Source: Bacteroidales bacterium (lineage in GTDB: Bacteria; Bacteroidota; Bacteroidia; Bacteroidales; UBA1556). Taken from it: a DNA stretch of 16,127 nucleotides. Every line of letters begins with the position of its first letter. The first letter of the stretch is position 1. The notes beneath the pieces are model-generated. The model was given only the letters and a program-made list of their open reading frames with translations. It was not told the origin of the DNA and did not search any database. Below are positions 9,501-15,828 of the stretch, piece by piece. Where the stretch lies: contig JAOZKO010000029.1 in assembly GCA_029935325.1 (NCBI GenBank), positions 1 through 16,127 on the forward strand, written 5' to 3'. The position numbers and the translations under genes are program-made.

Positions 9501-9707
9501 AGTAATGGTTTAGTAAATATTGAGCTGGGTAATATAAAAGATGTTACAATTAAAGTACTTAATTCAAATGGGCAGTTGGTTTATGAAAAGGAAGATATCA
9601 ATACTAAAAGCTATCAGTTTGAACTAAAAGAAGCTGCTGGAGTTTACTTTATTGAGGTTTATTCTAACGAAGTTAAAAAGGAGTTTAAATTGGTGATAAA
9701 AAAATAG
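6510..9707 (+). CDS. Secreted FG-GAP/VCBS repeat protein with type IX sorting domain
   Basis: A 1065-residue protein, probably exported and fixed to the cell surface or released. Residues 1-19 are a Sec signal peptide (hydrophobic core LIILLSLSIGVSFG, then Gln). Residues about 47-757 hold 14 repeats of roughly 50-55 residues, each with a calcium-type loop such as DIDNDNDQD, then V-I-T-G and a LYxNNGxGxF motif; this matches FG-GAP/VCBS propeller blades. Residues about 763-910 hold three similar modules of roughly 50 residues with C-x-x-Y-x-W and GCDS-x-V motifs. An Ig-like stretch (about 911-975) follows, and the C-terminus (about 985-1065) is a type A T9SS sorting domain: IFPNPSNG, KVLNSNGQLVYEK, AAGVYFIEV, ending in a Lys-Lys tail. 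The first Cys module has Leu in place of its second Cys. The ATG has a weak AAAGAAG upstream. The repeat type suggests adhesion or carbohydrate binding, but no catalytic domain is seen and the ligand is unknown. Confidence 0.93.
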   Translation: MKNTYLIILLSLSIGVSFGQNIAFEQVLPAVSNIANFYDVQNSTIAVADIDNDNDQDVLITGESIIEFAYLYINDGVGNYFQVPTMFTPVKNGSASFSDIDNDGDLDVAITGSNYLLGRISKLYLNNGIGTFTLITGTPFDSVDYSDISFGDIDNDNDQDIIVSGENNAGLCITKLYENNGSGVFSLVTGTPFEGVKKGSLELIDVDNDNDLDLMLTGENNTGQYIAKMYFNNGNGLFTLITASNFTGVSLSSIAFADIDNDNDQDVMISGLNNANIDVCELYINNGNGNFVPSNLTSLTGVHNGTIAFSDIDNDLDQDILITGFDSITECTLLYKNNGIGIFNQVLSPPIVDVGLSSIAFIDVDNDSDQDLVISGKTSNGKISELYINDGSGNYSIAAPPPLIGASDCDAAFADIDNDNDSDLIIVGTQVGFKRKIYTNNGFGVYSIDTGYSTLGNGRASVSFCDIDNDSDQDFIVIGYTTSLHKNNGAGTFNFVPYSPFNGVIPGEVIFVDVDNDNDQDVVIVGKEHVISGIYYLIAKIYKNNGSGAYGYAATNALIAVKNSAVAYADIDGDNDQDLLITGTDGNSQNISKLYKNNGLGSYTLVANTPFVGVKEGAIAFADVDNDNDQDVLITGSTGSIPIAKLYKNNGNGIYTLSLGTPFVGVDNYSNVLFADFDNDNDQDVIISGRNSSNQRTTSLYSNNGTGSYTVVSNLPFVGIEIGSIAIADIDGDSDVDVLISGMSNTGAISHLYRNTTGVTYGYDSIVACNFYTWINGITYTSSNNSATDTLVNSVGLDSIVSLNLTINSNTGMHIITTCDSYMWTDSITYYTSNYIATDTFVNILGCDSIVTLKLTINSSSTSTDTLTACNSYTWTNGITYTTSNNTATDTLINAAGCDSVITLNLTINTADATITTSDPSITANTSGASYQWLDCGSNYAIIPSETGQSFTATANGNYAVEVTENGCTDTSACITISSVSLKENSFLKNVSIFPNPSNGLVNIELGNIKDVTIKVLNSNGQLVYEKEDINTKSYQFELKEAAGVYFIEVYSNEVKKEFKLVIKK
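6654..8782 (+). repeat. Fourteen tandem FG-GAP/VCBS coding repeats
   Basis: Fourteen copies of a unit of about 155-165 bases, anchored by near-identical gat-aat-gat codon runs that encode D-x-D-N-D-x-D-x-D. The units differ at most other positions, so they are old duplications under protein-level selection. Fourteen blades equal two seven-bladed propellers, a structural inference. Confidence 0.85.
8796..9238 (+). repeat. Three tandem Cys/Trp-rich coding modules
   Basis: Three modules of about 150 bases encode the pattern C-x-x-Y-x-W-x-x-x-I-T-Y, ATDT, then GCDS and LTIN. Copies two and three keep both Cys residues; copy one has GLDS. Modules of this kind are frequent in T9SS-exported Bacteroidota proteins. 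Confidence 0.8.
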
Positions 9708-9760
9708 TTTTAGTTATAATGTCTGTGGACTGACTCTCTTTGGTCGTCATTCTTTTTATT

Positions 9761-9796
9761 GGATTGGCTCATCCGAAAATTCGGATTCGCCGATCC
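9761..9796. repeat. Two-step hairpin
   Basis: GGATTGGC (9761-9768) pairs with GCCGATCC (9789-9796) with one G-T wobble. After a 2x2 internal loop, ATCCGAA (9771-9777) pairs with TTCGGAT (9780-9786) around an AA centre. No T-run follows in the plus direction, so it is not a standard terminator of the preceding gene. Confidence 0.7.
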
Positions 9797-9819
9797 TTCA
9801 CGACGGGTAATGTTGGGTA

Positions 9820-9944
9820 CATCAAAATCCCTTTTTTGCTTTGCAAAAAATGTGTGATTTTTTTATGTCCCAAAGCTCAAGTTTGCTTGGCTTTGGGGCA
9901 TAAAAAAATCCCAAATATTTCTTCGAAATATTGGGATTTTGATG
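9820..9944. repeat. Nested inverted-repeat cluster beside tRNA-Cys
   Basis: A perfect 12-bp outer pair, CATCAAAATCCC (9820-9831) and GGGATTTTGATG (9933-9944), encloses three further hairpins: TTTTTTGC/GCAAAAAA (9832-9850); a 21-bp stem with one wobble (9856-9876 with 9890-9910), extended inward by CAAG/CTTG; and the tRNA terminator hairpin (9905-9940). The arms of the last two overlap with each other and with the outer pair, so they are alternative structures. The cluster ends exactly at the base next to the tRNA. No protein is likely here although an open frame crosses it. Confidence 0.8.
9902..9940 (-). terminator. Intrinsic terminator of tRNA-Cys
   Basis: On the minus strand AAAATCCCAATATTTC pairs with the following GAAATATTTGGGATTTT through a GAA loop and one bulged base, and a run of seven T (9908-9902) follows. 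It starts 5 bases after the tRNA discriminator base. The same hairpin read on the plus strand ends in four T, so weak two-way action is possible. Confidence 0.75.
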
Positions 9945-10015
9945 AGGTCTCGAGCGGATTCGAACCGCTGTAGGAGCTTTTGCAGAGCCCAGCCTAGCCG
10001 CTCGGCCACGAGACC
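9945..10015 (-). tRNA. tRNA-Cys (anticodon GCA)
   Basis: Read on the minus strand this 71-base sequence folds as a full cloverleaf. The acceptor stem GGTCTCG/CGAGACC has seven perfect pairs. The D arm has a three-pair GCC/GGC stem. The anticodon stem GGGCT/AGCTC closes the loop CTGCAAA with anticodon GCA. The variable loop has four bases, and the T arm AGCGG-TTCGAAT-CCGCT is perfect. The discriminator is U73, the known identity base for cysteine. CCA is not encoded, so it must be added after transcription. A terminator hairpin follows directly and a promoter lies just upstream. The gene stands alone. Confidence 0.96.
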
Positions 10016-10033
10016 ATCTCTTTTAATGGACTG

Positions 10034-10062
10034 CAAAAATACAATTTTTTTGGAAACAACAA
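10034..10062 (-). promoter_or_regulatory. Promoter of tRNA-Cys
   Basis: On the minus strand TATTTTTG (10041-10034) matches TAnnTTTG fully, with TTG (10062-10060) 18 bases upstream. The predicted start is about 12 bases before the mature tRNA. A second minus-strand TATCTTTG at 10089-10082 has no suitable -33 partner. Confidence 0.5.
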
Positions 10063-10120
10063 TATGCTAATTTATTTTTTTCAAAGATAATTGATGTGGG
10101 CAAAAGAACCCTTTTATTTC

Positions 10121-10128
10121 TATCTTTA
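10121..10128 (+). promoter_or_regulatory. Possible -7 element for the outer-membrane protein gene and aat
   Basis: TATCTTTA matches TAnnTTTG at all but the last base and lies 24 bases before the preferred ATG at 10153. No clear -33 element is seen. Confidence 0.35.
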
Positions 10129-10152
10129 CCGGCTATTATAAATTATTGTATT

Positions 10153-10890
10153 ATGATGGTTAAACGCATTTTTATTTTATTGGCTTTTGGTAGCTTATTT
10201 CTACTAATAAAACCCAATATAGCCTCTGCTCAGGTTGGAGACCAAGCCTTAAGATTAGGTATGAAAATCCCGTACTCCTATGATGTTGGTTATTATCAGC
10301 GCTTTAGCAATAGACTTGGTATGCATATTAGTACACAATTTATTACTATTCCATTTTCAAGTGTTCCTATTGGTTATATGAATCTTTTTGGCGCAGATCC
10401 TAATATTACTGCTATTTTAGAAGAACCATTTTCCATTGGTGCAGGACTTGATGTTGGTTTTCATTATTATTTTGGCTCTGATAATCGACGGTATTATGGC
10501 GCTTTAAGTGTGCAATGGATGAATTTATTGAAAAGAGATATTGATGATGAAGTTATAAATAATGCTTTTGGTGTGGATTTGAATTCTGGGTCTATTCCTC
10601 TTGGACCAATATCTAAATTTCAAAGCACCAAACCACTAACCCTTAATACTAATTATGTAAATTTAGGATTTATTTTTGGTAAAATTGTTCCAATACCCAA
10701 CTCTATTCACGAACTAAGGTTAGAATTAGCAGTAAACAAAACCATTTTTTCGCATCATAATTTACAATCCGACTATCGGTATATTACTCCCATAAGTGAG
10801 TTAACTAATGAAAGTTTGCAAGAAACTATGCGCAAATATGGATGGTTTCCTACTTTCAATGTGTATTATATTTTTAAACTTCCAAACTAG
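10153..10890 (+). CDS. Putative outer-membrane beta-barrel or periplasmic protein
   Basis: A protein of about 245 residues with an N-terminal signal peptide: Lys-Arg, then the hydrophobic stretch IFILLAFGSLFLLI and a likely signal peptidase I site at ASA-Q. The frame is open further upstream to a GTG at 10096, but that would put an extra tail before the signal peptide and include the likely -7 element, so I prefer the ATG at 10153 (or the next one at 10156). The mature part is rich in alternating polar and aromatic strands (YDVGYYQRF, LDVGFHYYFGSDN, TNYVNLGFIFGKI, FNVYYIFKLPN), typical of small outer-membrane barrels of Bacteroidota. No named family is recognised. aat follows after 14 bases and is probably co-transcribed, with no evident functional link. 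Confidence 0.75.
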   Translation: MMVKRIFILLAFGSLFLLIKPNIASAQVGDQALRLGMKIPYSYDVGYYQRFSNRLGMHISTQFITIPFSSVPIGYMNLFGADPNITAILEEPFSIGAGLDVGFHYYFGSDNRRYYGALSVQWMNLLKRDIDDEVINNAFGVDLNSGSIPLGPISKFQSTKPLTLNTNYVNLGFIFGKIVPIPNSIHELRLELAVNKTIFSHHNLQSDYRYITPISELTNESLQETMRKYGWFPTFNVYYIFKLPN

Positions 10891-10904
10891 ATTTAATAAG
10901 AGAA

Positions 10905-11612
10905 ATGGTTTTTTTACTAAGCGAAGAATTACGATTTCCAGATCCGCTATTAGCCGAAGACAATGGGCTATTAGCTGTTGGGGGTGATTTAAGTGTTGAT
11001 CGCTTGCTCTTAGCATACTCCTTGGGTGTTTTTCCTTGGTTTAATCCTGATGATGAAATAATGTGGTGGGCAAGCCCCTTTCGTCCAATCTATACCCCCG
11101 GAGAAATAAAAATAAGCAAAAGCCTAGCAAAAACAATTCGGAAATATCCCTTTGAAATAAAGCTCGATACAAATTTCGAATATGTAATAGAGCATTGTGC
11201 ATCTATCCATCGAAGTGGTGAACCAGGCACTTGGATTTCGGAAGAAATAGCAGCATCCTATAATATCCTATTTGAAATGGGATACCTGCATACTGTAGAG
11301 GTTTATTTGGAAGGAAGAATGGTGGGTGGACTCTATGGCATTTCTTTAGGAAAGGCCTTTTTTGGCGAATCAATGTTTCATCTTTTACCAGACGTATCAA
11401 AGGTGGCACTATTTGCTCTTTCAGAAATGTTAAGCGAGAAAGGATTTCACTTTATAGATTCACAAGTTACAAATGCACATTCGCTGCGAATGGGAGCAAA
11501 GGAGGTTAATAATATTACTTTTGATAAAATGCTGAAAGAAGCCTTAAAATATGAAACCGAAAAAGGCCCTTGGAAATTTGATTTTGGAGATTTAAAAAGT
11601 CGATTGAAATAG
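10905..11612 (+). CDS. aat: Leucyl/phenylalanyl-tRNA--protein transferase
   Basis: A 235-residue cytoplasmic enzyme that moves Leu or Phe from its aminoacyl-tRNA to proteins with an N-terminal Arg or Lys, marking them for ClpS-ClpAP degradation (bacterial N-degron pathway). Family motifs occur in order: FPDP (11-14), LLAVGGDLS (22-30), AYSLGVFPWF (37-46), MWWASPFRP (53-61), GEPGTWIS (105-112), HTVEVY (129-134), GGLYGISLG (141-149), FGESMF (153-158) and FIDSQVTNAH (183-192). Length is normal for the family. The segment after WWASP lacks the common DPR wording but is otherwise intact. clpS and clpA, frequent neighbours in other phyla, are not in the window. It lies 14 bases behind the membrane protein gene. 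Confidence 0.96.
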   Translation: MVFLLSEELRFPDPLLAEDNGLLAVGGDLSVDRLLLAYSLGVFPWFNPDDEIMWWASPFRPIYTPGEIKISKSLAKTIRKYPFEIKLDTNFEYVIEHCASIHRSGEPGTWISEEIAASYNILFEMGYLHTVEVYLEGRMVGGLYGISLGKAFFGESMFHLLPDVSKVALFALSEMLSEKGFHFIDSQVTNAHSLRMGAKEVNNITFDKMLKEALKYETEKGPWKFDFGDLKSRLK

Positions 11613-11627
11613 TAGGTCACTCAAAGA

Positions 11628-11667
11628 ACACAGATAACGCTGATTAAATGGATTAACGCAGATTTTT
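11628..11667. repeat. Interspersed-type intergenic repeat (AACGC/GATTAA element)
   Basis: The sequence holds two related halves, GATAACGCTGATTAA and GATTAACGCAGATTT, about 20 bases apart. From memory, very similar cacagat...ggattaacgcagattt stretches recur between genes in many environmental bacterial genomes. Only one copy is in this window, so its repeated nature is not shown here. Confidence 0.45.
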
Positions 11668-11697
11668 ATTCCTAACTTCCAACCTCCCAACCCAAAA

Positions 11698-11743
11698 GTG
11701 AAGGCTTCGCTCATTTGTTCAGCGGACATAGCGAAGGCTTCAC
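11698..11743. repeat. Imperfect inverted repeat, possible terminator
   Basis: GTGAAGGCTTCGCT (11698-11711) and AGCGAAGGCTTCAC (11730-11743) pair at 13 of 14 positions around an 18-base loop. On the minus strand the stem is followed by four T, so it might end the galE-rfbB-ispG transcript about 150 bases after ispG. The alternative is a mobile palindromic repeat. Confidence 0.5.
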
Positions 11744-11826
11744 GTGCCCTGCAAAACCTCTCAATTTCTCTAACTCTCAATTTCTTCAACTCTCAACTTC
11801 TCTCCCTTTTTCTCCCTTTCTCCTGT

Positions 11827-11894
11827 TCTCCAAGTCTCCCAATCTCCCAATCTCCTTTTCTCCAAGTCTCCAAGTCTCCAGGTCTCCAGGTCTC
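11827..11894. repeat. 8-base tandem repeat array (TCTCCAAG family)
   Basis: Eight full units of 8 bases in strict register (TCTCCAAG, TCTCCCAA twice, TCTCCTTT, TCTCCAAG twice, TCTCCAGG twice) plus a final TCTC. The last partial unit overlaps the ispG stop codon at 11893-11895. Strong strand bias: pyrimidine-rich on plus, purine-rich on minus. Confidence 0.85.
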
Positions 11895-13701
11895 ACCCCT
11901 CCTCAATCCAATCGCCATGCGATTTAATCAATCCAATCAGCGCTTCCACAGCTTCTTGCTCGGGGATGCCTTTTTTCACAACTTCTTTTCCTTTATATAG
12001 ATTTACCTTTTCAAAACCAGCACCGATATAGCCATAATCGGCATCAGCCATTTCGCCAGGACCGTTTACAATACAGCCCATAATAGCAATTTTTAGCCCC
12101 TTAAGGTGTGATGTTCTTTCTCTAATTTTTGAGGTAGCCTCTTGTATATTAAATAATGTTCGTCCACAGCTTGGGCAAGAAATAAAATCTGTTTTTGAAA
12201 TCCGAGATCGAGCAGCTTGCAATATCCCTAGTGAAATTTCATTAATTCTCTCTTGCGAAATATCTCCACTAATCCATATTCCATCACCAAGTCCATCCAC
12301 TAATAATGCGCCAAAATCTATTGCTGCATTAATCTGCAATTCCTCCTCTCTTAATCCTGTATAATTGCGCTTGAGAATAACCGGAAAATCTAATCCCATT
12401 TCCATCATTTCAATAAACATTAAGCGGAATTTATGCACGCAAAACGCCCCCTTCTCTTCAAATACTAATACCACTTTTGCTGCTCTCGGAATTTGATTTA
12501 TCATCCCATTCTGAAAATCCTCATAACATACTTTTACAAAGTATTCTAAAGGCAAAGGACCCTCTTCAATATATTCCTGCAATGACAAATATGAAACATC
12601 CTCGATACTGTCATCTTCCTTATAAATAAATATTTCTTCAGCTTCAATTTCGTTTTCAGCGCTGCAATAATCCACTATCCAATCGTAAGTAAGTACTGTG
12701 ATTTCTGTATTACCACCTATCTTACTTATTTCTCTGCTTTTACGCCTTGAGTATTCGTATGGGTTATAAGGCAATTCGCCTATTTCTGCTGTGTTTTCTC
12801 CCGTTTTCCTATTCTGATATCTATCGGTAATAAGTTTTGCAACGGGTATTTCAAATTCTGGATCTTCGGTTAAGGAAACCCGAATAGTATCTCCCAGGCC
12901 ATCTTCCAAAAGAGCTCCAATTCCTGCCGCCGACTTTATTCTACCATCCTCACCTTCACCAGCTTCTGTTACTCCTAGATGCAATGGGAAATTCATATTT
13001 TCATCACGCATTCTAGAGGCTAACATCCGGTAGGCTTGTACCATTATACGTATATTGCTAGACTTCATCGACAGTACAATATCAAAGAACTCATGCTTTA
13101 TGGCTATCCTTAAATATTCCATAGCCGCTTCCACCATTCCTAGCGGAGTATCGCCATAGCGATCCATTACTCGCTGCGAAAGTGATCCATGGTTTGAACC
13201 TATGCGGATTGCAACATTATTTGCCTTGCATTTTTCTAAAAGTTCAACAAATTTTATTTCAATGCTGTTTAGCGCATTTTCATATTCCTCTGCACTATAA
13301 TTGATTTTGCTTTTGCTAATTTCAGCATAATTCCCAGGGTTTATTCTAACCTTCTCCACATAATCAGCAGCTGTCATAGCTGCCTTAGGGTTGAAATGAA
13401 TATCAGCCACAAGAGGTGCAGAATATCCTCTTGCTCGCAATTCTTTATGAATATTTTCTAGGTTTTCAGCATCTTTTACGGCAGGAGCAGTAAATCTAAC
13501 CATCTCACCACCAGCTTCAATTATTCTGATAGCCTGTTCCACATTTGCTTGAGTATCCATTGGGTTGCAGCTGGACATGCTCTGTAATCGTATAGGATTA
13601 TTGGCACCAAGTTTCAAATTGCCAATAATTACTTCACGGGTTTTCCAGGGGCTATAAAATTTAAAATTCTCGCAATATTGTGGGTTGATTTTTCGCTGCA
13701 T
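11893..13701 (-). CDS. ispG: 4-hydroxy-3-methylbut-2-en-1-yl diphosphate synthase, long form
   Basis: Iron-sulfur enzyme of the MEP isoprenoid pathway that turns 2-C-methyl-D-erythritol 2,4-cyclodiphosphate into HMBPP in the cytoplasm. The 602 residues far exceed the roughly 370 of E. coli IspG because this is the three-domain type: an N-terminal TIM barrel (about 20-295, with QSMSSCNPMDT, VADIHFNP and RIGSNHGSLS), an inserted domain (about 335-490), and the C-terminal reductase-like domain. The [4Fe-4S] ligands are Cys509 and Cys512 in SCPSCGRTLFN and Cys543 in MGCIVNGPGE, with the conserved Glu550. The long form is usual in Bacteroidota, Chlamydiae and plants. The start is 11 bases after rfbB. 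The stop codon touches a tandem repeat array, but the C-terminus looks normal. Confidence 0.97.
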   Translation of the reverse strand: MQRKINPQYCENFKFYSPWKTREVIIGNLKLGANNPIRLQSMSSCNPMDTQANVEQAIRIIEAGGEMVRFTAPAVKDAENLENIHKELRARGYSAPLVADIHFNPKAAMTAADYVEKVRINPGNYAEISKSKINYSAEEYENALNSIEIKFVELLEKCKANNVAIRIGSNHGSLSQRVMDRYGDTPLGMVEAAMEYLRIAIKHEFFDIVLSMKSSNIRIMVQAYRMLASRMRDENMNFPLHLGVTEAGEGEDGRIKSAAGIGALLEDGLGDTIRVSLTEDPEFEIPVAKLITDRYQNRKTGENTAEIGELPYNPYEYSRRKSREISKIGGNTEITVLTYDWIVDYCSAENEIEAEEIFIYKEDDSIEDVSYLSLQEYIEEGPLPLEYFVKVCYEDFQNGMINQIPRAAKVVLVFEEKGAFCVHKFRLMFIEMMEMGLDFPVILKRNYTGLREEELQINAAIDFGALLVDGLGDGIWISGDISQERINEISLGILQAARSRISKTDFISCPSCGRTLFNIQEATSKIRERTSHLKGLKIAIMGCIVNGPGEMADADYGYIGAGFEKVNLYKGKEVVKKGIPEQEAVEALIGLIKSHGDWIEEG

Positions 13702-13712
13702 TAGTATTTTAC

Positions 13713-14765
13713 TTATCGATTTTTATACATTTCGTCATAATACTTTTGGTAGTCACCAGAAGTTACCTCATTCATCCACTCATCGCTTTCAAGATACCAA
13801 TCTATAGTTTTTTCAAGTCCTTCTTCAAACTGAAGTGAAGGAGTCCAGCCTAGTTCATCTTGCAATTTGCTAGAGTCAATGGCATATCGCATATCATGTC
13901 CAGCACGGTCTTTTACATAAGTAATTAGCTGCTCGCTTTCTCCCTCTTTGCGATTCAATTTACTGTCCATTATTTTGCACATTAGCTTTATCAAGTCAAT
14001 ATTGGTCCACTCATTATGTCCACCAATATTATAGGTATCACCTACTTTTCCCTGATGATAAATCACATCAATAGCACGTGCATGATCCTCTACCCACAGC
14101 CAATCGCGGATGTTTTCTCCCTTGCCATATACGGGTAGGGCTTTTTTATTTCTGATATTATTGATAAACAAAGGCAGAAGCTTCTCAGGAAACTGATACG
14201 ATCCATAATTATTAGAACAATTGGAAATTACACTCGGTAATCCAAAGGTATGTCCGTAGGCTCTAACCAAATGATCGCTACTAGCTTTTGAAGCTGAATA
14301 AGGGCTGCGAGGGTCATAAGCTGTAGTTTCAACAAAGAAACCGGTTTCGCCCAAAGAACCATAAACCTCATCAGTACTCACATGGTAAAATAACTTATCA
14401 TCAAGTTTATCGCCCCAAGTTTTACGGGCAGCATTTAATAGATTAGTTGTTCCTACTATATTTGTGAAAATAAACTCATTAGGATTAGCAATGCTTCTAT
14501 CAACATGCGATTCGGCAGCAAGGTGAATTACTCCATCAGGCTGGTATTTATCAAAGATTTCGAACATATGATCGGCATCAACAATATCAGCTTTTACAAA
14601 CTCATAATTAGGCATTTTTTCCACATCCTTTAGATTGGCTAAATTACCTGCATAAGTTAATTTATCAAGGTTAATGATTTTATAATCAGGATATTTGTTT
14701 ACAAACAAACGGATAAGATGAGAGCCGATAAAACCTGCTCCTCCAGTAATTATGATAGTTTTCAT
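13713..14765 (-). CDS. rfbB: dTDP-glucose 4,6-dehydratase
   Basis: RmlB/RfbB, the NAD-dependent short-chain dehydrogenase that converts dTDP-glucose to dTDP-4-keto-6-deoxyglucose, the branch point for dTDP-rhamnose and other deoxysugars of surface polysaccharides. The 350 residues show the Rossmann motif TGGAGFIGSH (G8-x-x-G11-x-x-G14), HLAAESHVDRS (81-91), the family's Thr-Asp-Glu triad in STDEVYG (Thr131, Asp132, Glu133), Tyr156-x-x-x-Lys160 in SPYSASK, and SNNYG. Asp132-Glu133 separate it from UDP-sugar epimerases. rmlA, rmlC and rmlD are not adjacent, so the final sugar is not known. It lies 12 bases after galE and 11 before ispG, in the middle of the operon. Confidence 0.96.
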   Translation of the reverse strand: MKTIIITGGAGFIGSHLIRLFVNKYPDYKIINLDKLTYAGNLANLKDVEKMPNYEFVKADIVDADHMFEIFDKYQPDGVIHLAAESHVDRSIANPNEFIFTNIVGTTNLLNAARKTWGDKLDDKLFYHVSTDEVYGSLGETGFFVETTAYDPRSPYSASKASSDHLVRAYGHTFGLPSVISNCSNNYGSYQFPEKLLPLFINNIRNKKALPVYGKGENIRDWLWVEDHARAIDVIYHQGKVGDTYNIGGHNEWTNIDLIKLMCKIMDSKLNRKEGESEQLITYVKDRAGHDMRYAIDSSKLQDELGWTPSLQFEEGLEKTIDWYLESDEWMNEVTSGDYQKYYDEMYKNR

Positions 14766-14777
14766 GCTTTATATATT

Positions 14778-15797
14778 TTAATTGTTTTTGTCTAATTCTA
14801 ATTGATAATTCCATGAGCTAAGGGTCATTTCATCTAAGCTTTTTTCAGCTTTCCATCCTAACTCCATATTTGCAAAATCAGTATTTGCCCACACTTTTTC
14901 AATATCTCCTTCGCGTCGATCAACGATTTTATAGTTTAATTTTTTTTCAGAAACTTTTTCAAAAGATTTTATTACTTCCAATACCGAAAAACCATTGCCT
15001 GTACCCAGATTAAAGATTTCGAAATCTAATTTACCTGTTTTTTCAATCATTCTTTTAACAGCAATTACATGGGCTTTTGCCAAATCCACTACATGAATAT
15101 AGTCCCGAATTGCAGTTCCGTCGGGAGTATTATAATCCTCACCAAACACACTGAGCTGTTGGCGAATGCCAGAAGCAGTTTGGGTAATAAAAGGCATTAG
15201 ATTATTTGGAACACCAAGTGGTAATTCACCAATAAGCGCAGTTTCGTGTGCACCTACAGGATTAAAATATCTTAAGGCAATACTTTTTAGCTTTGAAGAG
15301 TATATGGTATCGCGGATAATATCTTCAGCAATCTGCTTGGTATTTCCATAGGGCGACATAGCAGGCTTGCGAGGTGCTTGCTCGGTTACAGGCAACTCAT
15401 CAGGCTGACCATAAACAGTACAAGAACTGGAAAACACAAGATTTGGAATATTATGCAATTCCATATTCTCCATTATATTTATCAACGAACCAATATTATT
15501 ATGATAATACATTATTGGCTTTTGAACAGATTCCCCCACAGCTTTATATGCTGCAAAGTGAATAATTCCCTCAATGTTTTTAGTGTTTTTAAAGAAATCA
15601 AAGCAAGCATTGCGATCTGCCAAATCAAAATTAGAATATTGAGGGCGAATGCCGCTTATTTGCTCTATTTTATCCAAAACAGCAATGCGAGTATTCGACA
15701 GATTATCAACAATAATCACTTCATATCCTGCTGCTTGTAGCTCCACAACTGTATGAGCTCCAATATATCCTAAACCACCTGTAACTAGTATCTTCAT
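14778..15797 (-). CDS. galE: UDP-glucose 4-epimerase
   Basis: GalE interconverts UDP-glucose and UDP-galactose using tightly bound NAD. The 339 residues carry the Rossmann motif TGGLGYIGAH (G7-x-x-G10-x-x-G13), HFAAYKAVGES (80-90), the catalytic Ser125 region in FSSSCTVYG, and Tyr150-x-x-x-Lys154 in SPYGNTK. RYFNPVGAH and DGTAIRDYIHVVDLA further match GalE. The C-terminal substrate region is complete. It is the first gene of the galE-rfbB-ispG unit; a clear -7 type promoter element lies about 30 bases upstream. No galK, galT or galM is nearby, which suits a role in glycan building rather than galactose breakdown, an inference. An epimerase acting also on N-acetylated sugars cannot be excluded. 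Confidence 0.95.
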   Translation of the reverse strand: MKILVTGGLGYIGAHTVVELQAAGYEVIIVDNLSNTRIAVLDKIEQISGIRPQYSNFDLADRNACFDFFKNTKNIEGIIHFAAYKAVGESVQKPIMYYHNNIGSLINIMENMELHNIPNLVFSSSCTVYGQPDELPVTEQAPRKPAMSPYGNTKQIAEDIIRDTIYSSKLKSIALRYFNPVGAHETALIGELPLGVPNNLMPFITQTASGIRQQLSVFGEDYNTPDGTAIRDYIHVVDLAKAHVIAVKRMIEKTGKLDFEIFNLGTGNGFSVLEVIKSFEKVSEKKLNYKIVDRREGDIEKVWANTDFANMELGWKAEKSLDEMTLSSWNYQLELDKNN

Positions 15798-15828
15798 TAA
15801 GTAAAATTTTCAAAAAATAATTAGTGGT

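Larger units (their letters stand above)
11613..11892. other. Repeat-filled gap between the 3' ends of aat and ispG
   Basis: These 280 bases between convergent genes hold three kinds of repetitive sequence, listed separately: an interspersed-type AACGC element, an imperfect inverted repeat, and a CT-rich 8-base tandem array with a degenerate CT-rich forerunner (about 11760-11826). Several short open frames cross the gap on both strands, but their translations follow the repeats and show no family features. Confidence 0.7.

Noticed and set aside
9740..9973. Open frame of 77 codons over the hairpin cluster
   Set aside because: It runs through the inverted repeats and into the tRNA-Cys gene; the translation mirrors the repeats and has no protein features.
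9945..10015. tRNA-Cys as the attachment site of an integrated element
   Set aside because: No second copy of the tRNA 3' end and no integrase or phage gene occur in the window; flanking genes are ordinary chromosomal genes.
10096..10152. GTG start extending the membrane protein by 19 residues
   Set aside because: It would bury the signal peptide behind an extra hydrophobic tail and include the probable -7 element; ATG at 10153 gives a standard signal peptide.
11827..11894. CRISPR array
   Set aside because: The unit is 8 bases with no spacers and no cas genes; it is a simple tandem repeat.
11592..12000. Short open frames on both strands between aat and ispG
   Set aside because: Their translations are low-complexity Ser/Pro/Leu read from CT-rich repeats, or they overlap ispG and aat ends.
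15166..15740. Plus-strand open frames opposite galE
   Set aside because: Shadows of a certain minus-strand gene, without family motifs.
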